The notes: generated from the letters alone by a model not told the origin. 64,000 bases of DNA from an uncultured Verrucomicrobiota bacterium (GCA_903838675.1 CAILZI010000027.1:1-64000); one strand, 5' to 3'; shown: positions 16,169-25,764, counted from the first letter of the stretch. Translations and numbers: made by a program.

Positions 16169-19100
16169 ATGCCATATCTGGCCTACAACCTTAATGATGG
16201 AAATGAGTTCGTCTTCGACATCCTCGAGGAACGGCTGTCCATAGGACGTGAAGCCAGCAATGACATCGTCATCGACAACACCTTCATTTCCAGCTTTCAC
16301 GCGGAGTTTATCCGCCAGCCGGACGGGAGTTACGAAATCGTTGACCTAAAGTCCTCCAACGGCACCTTTGTCAACGGCCGACGGGTCGAGCGCTTTCGCG
16401 TCGAAGGGGGGGACCGCATCATGTTCGGCCAGCTGGAAAGCCGGTTTCGAGAGCGGGCACCTAAGGGGCTGGCCTCGGATGGAGGTTCTAAATCCGTTTC
16501 CGTCGCCAAGGGACAGCCAAGCCGCGAAGATGGCAAAAAAGGCGACACTGAAAGCATCCCGGCCAGGGACAAGGATGAACTGCCCAAATCCACCCCTGAA
16601 ACCGGCAAAATCGAGGTCACCAAGCCGGTCGTGCATAGATCGCCTGCCGATACTCCGAGGCCGCCCGGGGGCAGCACACCGCCCGTTTCGTTGATTCCCA
16701 AGCCATCGGCGGTCTCACCTCCTGCACCGGATCTTGCGGCTTTCAAACAGTCGGCCGAACTGCGCGACGCGAACGATAAAATTCGTCTGAAGAGCGATTC
16801 CCTGCGGGCTGATAATGCCGTGGAGCAAAAGCAGCGTGATGAGCTCCGCTCGTTGGAGGCAACGCTTGAGGTCCGTCGCAAAGAACTCACTCAGGCGCAG
16901 GCCGAGATCACCGGATTCAAGAGCGAACTCGAAAAATTGCGCGGGCAGGTGCAGAACGCCCGTGCCGAATTGGAGAATGCCAAGACGGACGCCGGCAAGC
17001 TCGACGTCAAAAGACGGGAACTAAGCAACACGGAGAGCAAGCTCGAATCCACCCTCACCCTCGTCGCCAAGGCCGAAGAGGACCTGAGCACCGCGCAGAA
17101 GAGCCTGCAGACCCTGCACGCGGAGGCCGACAAGCAGCACAAAGATCGTGAAGCTGCGACGGCCAAACTCGTGGCCGAGGAAGCTGCTGCGAAGGAGAAG
17201 GTGGCCGCCATCAGCCTGCTCCTTGCCACGGCGCAAAAATCTGAAGAGGATCTGAAATCGCAGCGCAGTGGTGAACTGCAGGCGCTCGACACCCAGCTGG
17301 CGGCTAAAACGACCGAGCTGGCCAAAGCCGAGGCAAACCTCACCCAAGTCCTGGGCAATCTCACGGCGCAGCAGTCTGCTCTGGGAAAAACCGCGGAAGA
17401 AGCCAAATCTCGTGAGAGCGCTGTGGCCAAACTGGCAGCCGACGAAGCTGCGATTTCACAGAAGCTGGCAGCCTTGCAGCAGCAGGCGGCAGCTGCGGAT
17501 GCTGAAGTGAAGCGTCTCACTGCGCTGCAGACGGATGCGGAGAAATCCGAAGCCGAGCAGAACACGAAACGCAGTGCCGAGCTTCAAGGCCTCGAGAGCC
17601 AGCTGGCAAGCCGGCGTGCCGACCTGGAGAAGACCCAGACGGAACTGGCGAAGGTTCAGGGGGATCTTGCCAGCCGGAGTGATACGCTGCAAAAGACCGC
17701 GGCGGAGGTGTCTGCGCGTGAAGCCGCCGTTGCCACCCTCGTCACTGAAGAGGTGGCCAAAGCGAAGAAACTCGGTGAACTTCAGGAGCAGGTCAGCAGT
17801 GCCGAGGCGGTGGTGCACCGCCTGAATTCGTTGCAGGCCGATGCGCAGAAGTCCGAAGCCGAGCAGCGTGCCAAGCGCAGTGGGGAACTGCAAAAGCTCG
17901 ATCAGCAGTTCGAGGCGCAGACCGCCGAACTGAAGAAGACACAGGCTGATCTGTCGAAAGCACAAAGTGAACTTGCCGAGCAGCAGAACGCGCTCAAGCA
18001 GACCACTGAAGAGGCGAAAGCACGTGAATCTGTCGTCGCCAAGCTTGCTGCGGACGAAACCACCGCCTCACAGAAGCTGGCCGGGTTGCAAAAGCAGATC
18101 AATGATGCAGATGCGGAAGTGAAACGTCTCACCGCATTGCAGGCCGATGCGCAGAAATCCGAGGCCGAACAGCGCACGAAACGCAGTGCCGAGCTGCAAG
18201 AACTCGACAATCAGCTCAGCTCACGGCGTGCCGACCTGAGCAAAACGCAGGCGGATCTGGCAAAGGCGCAGGGCGAATTCACCTCCCAGAGTGATTTGCT
18301 GAAGAAGGCCTCAGAGGAAGCGAAAACCCGTGAGGCCGCCGTCGCCAGGCTGACAGCCGACGAAACGACGACCGCGCAGAAACTGGCCGGACTGCAAAAG
18401 CAGATCAGCGATGCCGATGCGGAAGTGAAGCGTCTCACCGCATTGCAGGCAGATGCGCAAAAGTCTGAAGCCGAACAGCGCACGAAACGCAGTGCGGATT
18501 TGCAGGACCTCGACAAGCAGCTCGACGTTCGCCGCGCCGATCTGGCGAAACTCGACACACAGCACGAAACCAAGCAGAACGAAATCGAGGCCGTCAATGC
18601 GTCGCTGGCGAAAGCCCAGGAGCAGGTGCAGCACGCACAGACTCAGATCGCGCAGCTGGGTGGCGAGGAAAAGGCCATCGCAGCGCGTGTGGAAGAACTG
18701 AGGGGCAACGAAGACCGGCTCAATGCCCTGACCCAGACACTGGGTCAGATGGAAAATCAGCGTGGTGTGCTTGATGCCGCCATTGGCGCCCTGCTTGGCA
18801 GGCAGCAGACCCATGAGGCGGATACGAGCAGCGCGGAACAGCGCATGAAGGCCATTCGTGCCCAGATGGCCGAACTGGAGCAGCAGCACCTCGCCGCAGA
18901 GCATCAGATTGCGACGCTGAACACTCAGAAGTCGGAAGCTGAAGCCGCTTTTGCCACCCAGGAAAAGGAAGCACTGGCGAAGCTGGCAGACATTGACCGG
19001 CAGGCCAAGGACACTCGGAAGCTGGACGAGGCGGAGCGGCTGGAGGCCGAGAGGCGCCAGGCGGACCTCGACGCACAGATCGCCCTGCGTGGGTCCCGTC

Positions 19101-22072
19101 TTGCTGAATTGCAGGCAGAGGTCAAGGCACTCGAAGACAAGGCTGCTGATCTCACCAACAAGCTGGATGACCTTTCCTCGACTGATTCGAAACTCAAAGA
19201 CGCCACCGACGCACTGAAGGCCGTCGAATCGCACAAAGCCGAGATTTTGGCTGCTGTCGCCGCGCTGGTGAAAGATCGCGATGAACGCACTCGCGAACTG
19301 CTCGCCGCCACCGAACATGGCCGGGCGCAAACCCTGCTGACACAAACGCTCACCCAGCGCCGTGAGTCGTTGGAAAAAGAGGTGCGCCTCATTGAAGAGC
19401 AGCAGACCGAACTTTCACAAGCCATGGGCAAGCTGCGTGAGCAGGTGCGGGTGGCCGAAACAGAGCTCAAGGAGCGCGAGTCCAAAATCACCGCAGGGGA
19501 GCAGCGCACCAAAAACCTCGAAGAACTTGCCGCCACCGCTGATCAGCAGTTCAAAAGCCTGCAGACCGAGCACAAGAAAGTCACCGAGCAGCTGGCAGTG
19601 GCCAAAACGGATCTGGAACAGTCGATTGCCGCTGCGATCGAAAAGAAAAAAGAAGCCGCCACCGCCGCCGCCGCCGCCGAGAAAAGCTCACAGCAGCAGA
19701 TCATGCTGGTGGAAAAAATCAGCGGGTTGGAAGCTGTCATCTCCACACTGACGACGACACATGCAAGCACGCAGCAAAAACTGTCCGCTGCGGAGTCGGA
19801 TCACCAGAATTTGCAAGATCGCCTGGCAGGGAGGCAGAAGGAAATTGCCGGGGCCGAAGCCCGTGTGGCCGAACTGACGCAGCAGACCATTGGTCTTGAT
19901 GACCGATTGAAAGAGCTGGCTGCCGCAAACAAGCTGAACGCAGAGCTAAACGGAGCCATCACGACTGCCACGCAGGAGCGTGACAAGCTGCTGGCCGAAA
20001 CGCAGCGTCTGGCCAAAGAGCGCGCCGAGCTTGAATCCGTGCTGCCTGACCTGCGTGGTAATGTGACGCAAACCCGTGCCGAATCAGACAATTTGAAGGC
20101 CGAGCTGGCGGGGCTGATCAAGGACCGTGATGCTGCTGCGGCAACGCTGAAAGAGTCGCTGGCTCAGCGCATGGCTTCCGAGACCGCCGTCGAAGCTCTT
20201 CGTGTCGAATCGGTCAATCTCGACAAGATTTTGGGTGACAAGCGAGTCAACCTCGAAGCCGAAACAAAGGCAAAACTCGCGGAGGCGAACGCCGCCGAAA
20301 CGAGGCTCAAGGGAGTGCAGGAGCGCATCGCCGTTGCTGAGAAGAGGCTGGCTGAACTGGCGGAAGTGGATGCGCGCATTGCCACGGCCACGAAGACACT
20401 TAAAGACACGGAAACGCAGCGGCAGACTGAAGACAAGGCGCTGGCGGAACTGTCCCGCAACCAGGACAAGCTGAAGAAGGATTGCGCCGCGCTCGATGCG
20501 TCATTGAAGACAGAAAATGCGAAGCTGGTGGAGCTGACCAAGGCCGTCAAAACCAACGAAGCCAGGGCGGTGGATGCTGAAAAACGTGCCGAGAAGGCCA
20601 CAGCAGCGATGCTGGCGGCCGAACAAAAGCGTACCGAGGCGGATGCCGCCGCCGAGAAGGCGCGGGCGGAAGAAAAGAACCTGCGGAAACAGATTCCAAC
20701 GCTGACCACCGAGCTGGCGGGCATTCAGGCCCTGCTGGTCAGTGTGACCAAGGAACGCGAGGAGGCTTCGCAGTTTGTCACACGCCTGAACGTCAGCACC
20801 GACGGCCAGAACAAGAAGCTGGCCGAGCTGCAGCAGCAGATCTCCCAGCTGGAAGCAGCGCACAAACTGAGGGAAGAACGTGTGATGAAAGTACAGGCCG
20901 ATGTCGACAAGGAATCTGCACGCCTGAAGGCGGCGCAGGAGCAGTCCCGTGCGGCCGAGGTGCAGCTGGGTGAACTGGAAAAAGAGGTCAAAGACGCCAA
21001 ACTGAAGGCTGATGCAGCGAGGAAAGATACCGCCGCGATCGAAGGCGAGCTGCGGCAGCGGCTTGACCGCGTGCAGAATCTCAAAGCTGACGAGGAAAGG
21101 CTGCTCAAGGTCATCGAGACACAGAAGCTGGAACTGGCGGAAGTGGACATGTCCCACAAAGAACTGCACACCAAGATCGAGGCGCGAAAGACTGAACTGA
21201 GCGACTACATCAACGTTGGCGGTAAAATTCTCGGCCTTGGCCAGACGCTGGCCGGGCTGGAATCACGCCAGACGGAGATCAACAAATCTCTGCGCAAGGC
21301 CGCGGAGGAAGATCTGGCGATCCAGGTGAAGCTGAACGCGGCGCAGGAGGCGCTGAACCGCGAAGCCGCACGTGCCGAGCAGGCACGCAAGGACCGCGAG
21401 GCTGCCGACGCCGAATTTAAGAAATTCAGCACTGAAATTCAAAAGCAGGCGGCTGTTCTGCAAAATTACGAACTCGAGCAGAAGAAGCGCATCACCGAAC
21501 TTGAAAAACGCATCACCGATCTGGGCGCAACGCAGCAGCGAGCCGTGGGTCAGATTGACGAAACCAAGGCAGAACTTGTCCGGCTGGAAGGCAAAAAGCA
21601 GGAGTTTGCCCAGGCTGAGGCCCAGCTCAAGCACTGGCAGGACATCGAAAAACGTCTGCGCGGCCAGCTGGTCGAGCTGGAAGAGAAACACGAGATCATG
21701 CGCCGCGGCCTGCCCACCGAGGAGAGTACGGTGGTCATGTTTGCAAACGACATCATCAAACGCATCGACCTCATTGATGCCCTGGTGGCCCGCTATGCCG
21801 GGACCAATGGCAGCGACGTACCGCAGCAACTCGTCACTCTGCGCGCCTCATTTGAAGATATTTTGCATCAGCATGGGGTGACCGAATTTGACGTGCCGAC
21901 GGGCACCGAAGTCGATATCGAGCTGCGCAAGCGCATTGCCGTCGTGGATTCCCTGCCCGGGAAGTCAAAACCACGTGTCACCGAAAGCTGCCGCTCTGGT
22001 TTTATCTTCTCGCGTGGCGAGGGACACGAGATTATCCTGAGGAAAGTGGAGGTCCGGACCTCCAGCCAGTAG
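16169..22072 (+). CDS. Giant FHA - coiled coil - GrpE-like protein
   Basis: A 1967-residue protein. Residues 1-95 are an FHA domain (SIGREASNDIVID, SSFHAEF, SSNGTFVNG). A Pro/Ser-rich linker (about 96-195) leads to about 1650 residues of nearly unbroken Ala/Glu/Lys/Leu/Gln coiled coil. The last about 100 residues read like the beta domain of GrpE: FEDILHQHGVTEFD from 1895, then VTESCRSGFIF and EIILRKVEV matching GrpE's V-x-x-x-x-x-x-GY and LRPAxVxV ends. GrpE also has long paired helices ahead of its beta domain, so the architecture is coherent. It lies 34 bp before an Hsp70 gene. I infer a nucleotide-exchange scaffold for that Hsp70, recruited through phosphothreonine. There is no signal peptide or membrane helix. 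Confidence 0.85.
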   Translation: MPYLAYNLNDGNEFVFDILEERLSIGREASNDIVIDNTFISSFHAEFIRQPDGSYEIVDLKSSNGTFVNGRRVERFRVEGGDRIMFGQLESRFRERAPKGLASDGGSKSVSVAKGQPSREDGKKGDTESIPARDKDELPKSTPETGKIEVTKPVVHRSPADTPRPPGGSTPPVSLIPKPSAVSPPAPDLAAFKQSAELRDANDKIRLKSDSLRADNAVEQKQRDELRSLEATLEVRRKELTQAQAEITGFKSELEKLRGQVQNARAELENAKTDAGKLDVKRRELSNTESKLESTLTLVAKAEEDLSTAQKSLQTLHAEADKQHKDREAATAKLVAEEAAAKEKVAAISLLLATAQKSEEDLKSQRSGELQALDTQLAAKTTELAKAEANLTQVLGNLTAQQSALGKTAEEAKSRESAVAKLAADEAAISQKLAALQQQAAAADAEVKRLTALQTDAEKSEAEQNTKRSAELQGLESQLASRRADLEKTQTELAKVQGDLASRSDTLQKTAAEVSAREAAVATLVTEEVAKAKKLGELQEQVSSAEAVVHRLNSLQADAQKSEAEQRAKRSGELQKLDQQFEAQTAELKKTQADLSKAQSELAEQQNALKQTTEEAKARESVVAKLAADETTASQKLAGLQKQINDADAEVKRLTALQADAQKSEAEQRTKRSAELQELDNQLSSRRADLSKTQADLAKAQGEFTSQSDLLKKASEEAKTREAAVARLTADETTTAQKLAGLQKQISDADAEVKRLTALQADAQKSEAEQRTKRSADLQDLDKQLDVRRADLAKLDTQHETKQNEIEAVNASLAKAQEQVQHAQTQIAQLGGEEKAIAARVEELRGNEDRLNALTQTLGQMENQRGVLDAAIGALLGRQQTHEADTSSAEQRMKAIRAQMAELEQQHLAAEHQIATLNTQKSEAEAAFATQEKEALAKLADIDRQAKDTRKLDEAERLEAERRQADLDAQIALRGSRLAELQAEVKALEDKAADLTNKLDDLSSTDSKLKDATDALKAVESHKAEILAAVAALVKDRDERTRELLAATEHGRAQTLLTQTLTQRRESLEKEVRLIEEQQTELSQAMGKLREQVRVAETELKERESKITAGEQRTKNLEELAATADQQFKSLQTEHKKVTEQLAVAKTDLEQSIAAAIEKKKEAATAAAAAEKSSQQQIMLVEKISGLEAVISTLTTTHASTQQKLSAAESDHQNLQDRLAGRQKEIAGAEARVAELTQQTIGLDDRLKELAAANKLNAELNGAITTATQERDKLLAETQRLAKERAELESVLPDLRGNVTQTRAESDNLKAELAGLIKDRDAAAATLKESLAQRMASETAVEALRVESVNLDKILGDKRVNLEAETKAKLAEANAAETRLKGVQERIAVAEKRLAELAEVDARIATATKTLKDTETQRQTEDKALAELSRNQDKLKKDCAALDASLKTENAKLVELTKAVKTNEARAVDAEKRAEKATAAMLAAEQKRTEADAAAEKARAEEKNLRKQIPTLTTELAGIQALLVSVTKEREEASQFVTRLNVSTDGQNKKLAELQQQISQLEAAHKLREERVMKVQADVDKESARLKAAQEQSRAAEVQLGELEKEVKDAKLKADAARKDTAAIEGELRQRLDRVQNLKADEERLLKVIETQKLELAEVDMSHKELHTKIEARKTELSDYINVGGKILGLGQTLAGLESRQTEINKSLRKAAEEDLAIQVKLNAAQEALNREAARAEQARKDREAADAEFKKFSTEIQKQAAVLQNYELEQKKRITELEKRITDLGATQQRAVGQIDETKAELVRLEGKKQEFAQAEAQLKHWQDIEKRLRGQLVELEEKHEIMRRGLPTEESTVVMFANDIIKRIDLIDALVARYAGTNGSDVPQQLVTLRASFEDILHQHGVTEFDVPTGTEVDIELRKRIAVVDSLPGKSKPRVTESCRSGFIFSRGEGHEIILRKVEVRTSSQ
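17198..18550 (+). repeat. 306-bp in-frame tandem repeats within the coiled coil
   Basis: Equivalent codons recur at exactly 306-bp spacing, at 17198, 17504, 17810, 18116 and 18422 (102 residues per unit). The marker is EVKRLTALQADAQKSEAEQ and close variants. The first copy is diverged and the fifth keeps only about 42 residues before drifting. The length 102 equals 13 heptads plus one 11-residue stutter, which keeps coiled-coil phase. Copies 4 and 5 are the most alike, which points to recent duplication or gene conversion. Confidence 0.85.
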
Positions 22073-22106
22073 AACCGACCCCGGAACCTTTTTTACACAC
22101 ATTGTT

Positions 22107-23597
22107 ATGGCTGAATACGTTGGAATCGACCTTGGCACCACCCTTTCCGGGCTGGCTTATCTGAAACCTGATGGCAACCCAGAAATCGTGCCCAACGCTG
22201 ACGGTGAGCGCCTGACGCATTCCGTGGTCTTCTTCGATTCGCATGAGGACGTAAAACTCGTCGGCAGCGCCGCCCGTGATGGCGGTGAGCCCGACCGTAC
22301 CATCTTTCAGATCAAGCGGTTCATGGACGACCCGGAGCATCTGGTGGAGATCGACGGCAAGAAATGGACGCCGGCGGAAATTTCCGCGCTGATCTTGTCG
22401 AAGCTGAAGCGCGATTGTTCCAAGATCTGCGGTGACATCACCGAGGTGGTCATCACCGTGCCGGCCAACTTCAACGAACTGGCCCGCAAGAGCACCATCG
22501 CCGCCGCTGAAATGGCAGGCATGAAGGTGAAGCGTCTGGTGAATGAGCCGACGGCTGCGGCGGTTTACTACACCCATTCACAGGGCGTGAAGGGCCGCAT
22601 TCTGGTATTCGACCTGGGGGGTGGTACGCTGGACACGACGATCCTTGAGGTCGAAGGCGACAACATCAAGATCCTCACCTCCGAAGGCGCACGGCATCTT
22701 GGTGGCAGCAACTTTGACGACATTCTGCTCGAAGCCTATGCCGAGCAGTACAAGAAGCAGACCGGTGCGGCGCTTTACAGTGACGAACGCCACCGCCGCC
22801 GCGTGCTGCAGGCCACGGAGGACGCAAAAAAGATGCTCTCAAAGCTTCAGCGCGTGAACGACACCGTGGCCAACGACCAGAACAGCGGCATCGCCCGCAT
22901 TGACCTGAGCCGTGAACATTTCGAAAAACTGATCCGTGGCATGCTCACCCGCACGGTTTTCCTCGTGGAGCAGGCGCTGGATTCCGCGAAGCTGAAGACC
23001 TCCGACATCGACCACGTCGTGCTGGTGGGTGGATCGACGCGCATTCCCAAGGTGAAGTCCATGCTGGAAAAGATGTTCGGCAAAGTGCCGAAATCCTGCG
23101 GCAATGTGGACGAGTGCGTGGCGCTTGGCGCGGCCTTGTTCGCGAAGAAGTCAGCGCGCATTCAGGAAGTCTGCAATGCGAGCTACGGCACGCTGGCGAT
23201 GGTTTACAACGCGAAGACGAAGGAGGAGAAGCTGATGAACTCCATCGTGATCCCCAAGAACACGCCGATCCCCTGCTCACGCACCCAGGTTTATCAAACC
23301 TCCGAGGACAACGAGCGCGTCATCGAGGTGGACATCACCCAGGGCGAGGATGAAGACGCGAAGTTTGTCGATGTCATCGGTCGACTGACCTTGGATGTGC
23401 CGCCGAACCGGCCAAAGGGCTGTGAAGTGGCCGTGACCTTTAGCTACGATGAAAACCAGCGTGTGCGCGCCCTGGTGGTGGACAAGCAGTCCGGCCGCAG
23501 CAAGGAAGTCGCCGTGACCTACAAGGGCGCAGGGGTGCTTTCGGATGAAGAGTTGAAGCGCCGCAGCCATCATCTTCGCGCCATGCGCATCGAGTAA
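22107..23597 (+). CDS. Hsp70-family chaperone without the lid domain
   Basis: A 496-residue DnaK relative. Nucleotide-binding motifs: GIDLGTTLSGLAYL (6-19), VPANFNELARKSTIAAAEMAG (connect region), VFDLGGGTLDTT (167-178) and VLVGGSTRIPKVKSML (305-320). A linker and beta substrate-binding domain follow (about 355-480), but the about 140-residue helical lid of DnaK is absent. It is therefore a specialised Hsp70, not the housekeeping DnaK. It lies 34 bp after the FHA/GrpE-like gene and 30 bp before the J-like gene, so all three are probably co-transcribed and work together. Confidence 0.92.
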   Translation: MAEYVGIDLGTTLSGLAYLKPDGNPEIVPNADGERLTHSVVFFDSHEDVKLVGSAARDGGEPDRTIFQIKRFMDDPEHLVEIDGKKWTPAEISALILSKLKRDCSKICGDITEVVITVPANFNELARKSTIAAAEMAGMKVKRLVNEPTAAAVYYTHSQGVKGRILVFDLGGGTLDTTILEVEGDNIKILTSEGARHLGGSNFDDILLEAYAEQYKKQTGAALYSDERHRRRVLQATEDAKKMLSKLQRVNDTVANDQNSGIARIDLSREHFEKLIRGMLTRTVFLVEQALDSAKLKTSDIDHVVLVGGSTRIPKVKSMLEKMFGKVPKSCGNVDECVALGAALFAKKSARIQEVCNASYGTLAMVYNAKTKEEKLMNSIVIPKNTPIPCSRTQVYQTSEDNERVIEVDITQGEDEDAKFVDVIGRLTLDVPPNRPKGCEVAVTFSYDENQRVRALVVDKQSGRSKEVAVTYKGAGVLSDEELKRRSHHLRAMRIE

Positions 23598-23627
23598 AAC
23601 GCCAGTCTCACAGAAGGAACCAACCGT

Positions 23628-23960
23628 ATGTTCAAGATCCTCAAGTCTCTCTCCAAATCCCTCGGGGGTGGCAAGGCTGCCGAAGCCCCCCCACCCTCCA
23701 AGGCCAAAGCGGGCAGCTTGCTCGACAAGGTCAACAAAGGGGCTCCCGCTGCCGCCCAGGTGGAACCGCCCAAGAGTGCGGAAGAACTCTGCGGCATCAC
23801 GCCGAAGATGCCCAAGGACGAGATCAAGGCGCAGCTGAAGCTGCTGTTCCGCCGCTACAATCGCAGCGCCTCCAGTCTGGATGCCAAACTGCGCGGCGAG
23901 GCGGACCAGATGCTGGATGCCATCGTGGAGATGCGTGAAAAACACTTCGGGGAGATTTGA
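23628..23960 (+). CDS. Small J-domain-like protein lacking HPD
   Basis: A 110-residue protein with a good Shine-Dalgarno (AGAAGGAACC) upstream. The N-terminal half is low-complexity (Lys/Pro/Ala). The C-terminal half (about 49-107) reads like the three helices of a J-domain: EELCGITP, then KDEIKAQLKLLFRRYNRS, then LRGEADQMLDAIVEMREKHF. The signature His-Pro-Asp is replaced by Asn-Arg-Ser at 78-80. HPD-less J-like proteins exist that bind J-proteins or Hsp70 without stimulating ATPase (mitochondrial Pam16). Placement directly after the Hsp70 supports a partner role. The fold call is inference. Confidence 0.65.
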   Translation: MFKILKSLSKSLGGGKAAEAPPPSKAKAGSLLDKVNKGAPAAAQVEPPKSAEELCGITPKMPKDEIKAQLKLLFRRYNRSASSLDAKLRGEADQMLDAIVEMREKHFGEI

Positions 23961-23993
23961 TCCGGCTGTTTCCGACTTGGTTGGAGTGACGGC

Positions 23994-24698
23994 ATGAAAC
24001 TGGACCGACTCATCGCCGGTTATAAGGCCATGGGTCGTCAGGCGGCGCATCTCGCCATCGCCGCACGGCGTGTAAGGGTGAATGAAGTGTGTGTGACTGA
24101 CGGCCACCATCCGGTGGACCGCTTCACTTTGGTGGAGCTGGATGACGTGGTGATCCGGCCGCCAGAACGAGCGCTCCATCTCATGCTGCACAAACCGGTG
24201 GGCATTCTCAGCGCCACCAAGGACGATCAGCATCCCACCGTGCTCGATTTGATCGACGATCCCGACAAGCACACGCTGCACATTGCGGGACGGCTGGATC
24301 GCAGCACCTCGGGCCTGGTCCTGCTGACGAACGATGGCCGCTGGTCCAAACGGCTGATGGCGGCGGAGGAAAAGGTGCCGAAGGTTTATCTTGTCGAGAC
24401 TCTTGATCCCATTGCCCCGGATGCTGTGGTAGCGTTTGCCCGCGGCTTTTACTTCCATACGGAGGACATCACCACACTGCCGGCGGAACTGGTCATTCTT
24501 GACGAGCATCGTGCGCGGCTGACGCTGCATGAAGGCCGCTATCATCAGGTGAAGCGCATGTTTCATCGCATCGGCAATCGAGTTACCCAACTCCATCGTC
24601 AGAGCATCGGTGCGCTGTCACTGCCCGCCGATCTGCCACCGGGAGCTTGGCGTATGCTCACCGCGCATGAGGTTTTGGCAGCGGCTGGAGGTAATTAA
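23994..24698 (+). CDS. RsuA/RluB-family pseudouridine synthase
   Basis: A 234-residue protein with an N-terminal S4 RNA-binding domain (MKLDRLIAGYKAMGRQAAHL, about 1-50) and a pseudouridine synthase domain whose motif GRLDRSTSGLVLLTNDG (99-115) includes the catalytic D102. LHEGRYHQVKRMFHRIGN is the second family block. It isomerises a uridine in rRNA; length and S4 domain point to RsuA (16S) or a 23S paralogue. It follows the J-like gene by 33 bp, so it may be read from the same transcript, without obvious functional relation. Confidence 0.9.
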   Translation: MKLDRLIAGYKAMGRQAAHLAIAARRVRVNEVCVTDGHHPVDRFTLVELDDVVIRPPERALHLMLHKPVGILSATKDDQHPTVLDLIDDPDKHTLHIAGRLDRSTSGLVLLTNDGRWSKRLMAAEEKVPKVYLVETLDPIAPDAVVAFARGFYFHTEDITTLPAELVILDEHRARLTLHEGRYHQVKRMFHRIGNRVTQLHRQSIGALSLPADLPPGAWRMLTAHEVLAAAGGN

Positions 24699-24805
24699 GT
24701 ATGCTCCACCCGGCAAATTTCTGGTGGTTGTTTATTTTTCAGAAAATCCAGCTTTCGCAGATGAATTTCACCCCTTAATCTCATCGCCTTGTGATCCCCC
24801 CACGC

Positions 24806-25693
24806 ATGTACCTTAACATTTGGTTTGGCATCATGTTGGCAGCCCAGTCCGGCTGTTCAACTCAGAAGGCTCCCAAGCCTGACAAACTCGCCGTTGAAGA
24901 GGCTCGTAAAGCGACGCCAATCGTCGAACAGAAGGAAAACCCGCTGGTGAAGCGGCTGAACACTCCTTCCACCATGCCTGTGGTGCCGCCTGCGGGGGTG
25001 CGCCTCTCTTATTCTTCTGCCAAGATCACGCAGAAAACGCTCGCGATGACCTTTGACGATGGGCCTCATCCTAGCCTGACGCCGAAACTGCTCGATCTGC
25101 TCAAGGAGCGGAACATCAAGTGTACGTTCTTCCTGATCGGCCAGCAGGTGAAGATGTACCCCGCCATCGTGCGCCGCATCATCGAGGAAGGTCATGAGAT
25201 CGGCAATCATACCTGGACGCATTGCAGCCTTACCAGCCGTTCGGATGAGCAGATCCGCAGTGAACTGAAAAAGTCCGAAGATGCTGTCTTCGAAGTGGCT
25301 GGGGTGCGTCCGCATCTGGTGCGCCCGCCTTATGGCGCCATCAACACCCGCATCAAAAACCTGATGTTCACTGAGTTTGGCTACTCCACCATCATGTGGT
25401 CGGTCGATCCGCAGGACTGGCGGCGTCCAGGTGTGGCTGCTGTAACCAGCCGCCTCGTCAATGGGGCGCATCCAGGAGCCATCATGCTCTCGCATGACAT
25501 TCATCCGCCCACGATCGTCGCCATGCCGGCCATGTTCGACCAGTTGCTGGCCAAGGGTTATCAATTCGTGACTGTGAGCCAGCTCTTGAACATGGAGAAG
25601 GCCTCGATGCCTGTGGGAGTGATCGTCCGCCCCGCCGAGCTTGATGGTGCCAAAGATCCCAAGCCGTTGCCTGAGAAGAAGCCAAGTGCTTGA
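24806..25693 (+). CDS. NodB-type polysaccharide deacetylase lipoprotein
   Basis: From ATG 24806 this is 295 residues (a GTG at 24791 is also open). A lipobox-like LAAQSGC places lipid on C17. The NodB domain has TFDDG (82-86, catalytic base and metal Asp), HTWTH (135-139, metal His pair) and RPPYG (173-177). WSVDPQDWRRPG and AIMLSHDIHP complete the family blocks. It probably removes N-acetyl groups from peptidoglycan or another GlcNAc polymer in the envelope. It stands alone. Confidence 0.92.
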   Translation: MYLNIWFGIMLAAQSGCSTQKAPKPDKLAVEEARKATPIVEQKENPLVKRLNTPSTMPVVPPAGVRLSYSSAKITQKTLAMTFDDGPHPSLTPKLLDLLKERNIKCTFFLIGQQVKMYPAIVRRIIEEGHEIGNHTWTHCSLTSRSDEQIRSELKKSEDAVFEVAGVRPHLVRPPYGAINTRIKNLMFTEFGYSTIMWSVDPQDWRRPGVAAVTSRLVNGAHPGAIMLSHDIHPPTIVAMPAMFDQLLAKGYQFVTVSQLLNMEKASMPVGVIVRPAELDGAKDPKPLPEKKPSA

Positions 25694-25726
25694 TGTGCGA
25701 AACAAGGCAGCCAGCCTTTCGCTCTG

Positions 25727-25764
25727 AAAAAAGAAAGCGCCCCGGGCGGAGCCGGGACGCTTTC
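25727..25764 (-). terminator. Strong intrinsic terminator on the minus strand
   Basis: Read on the minus strand, GAAAGCGTCCCGG pairs with CCGGGGCGCTTTC around a 6-nt loop (13 bp with one G-U pair), followed directly by six T's at 25732-25727. No minus-strand gene reaches this point, so it ends the ncRNA annotated upstream of it. Confidence 0.85.

Noticed and set aside
17198..18550. Regular repeats as a possible CRISPR array
   Set aside because: Units are 306 bp, in frame, and lack short direct repeats with unique spacers.
18311..19345. Open frames on the minus strand across the coiled-coil gene
   Set aside because: They are low-complexity Ser/Ala/Leu/Cys-rich mirrors of the repeat-rich coiled coil with no start signals.
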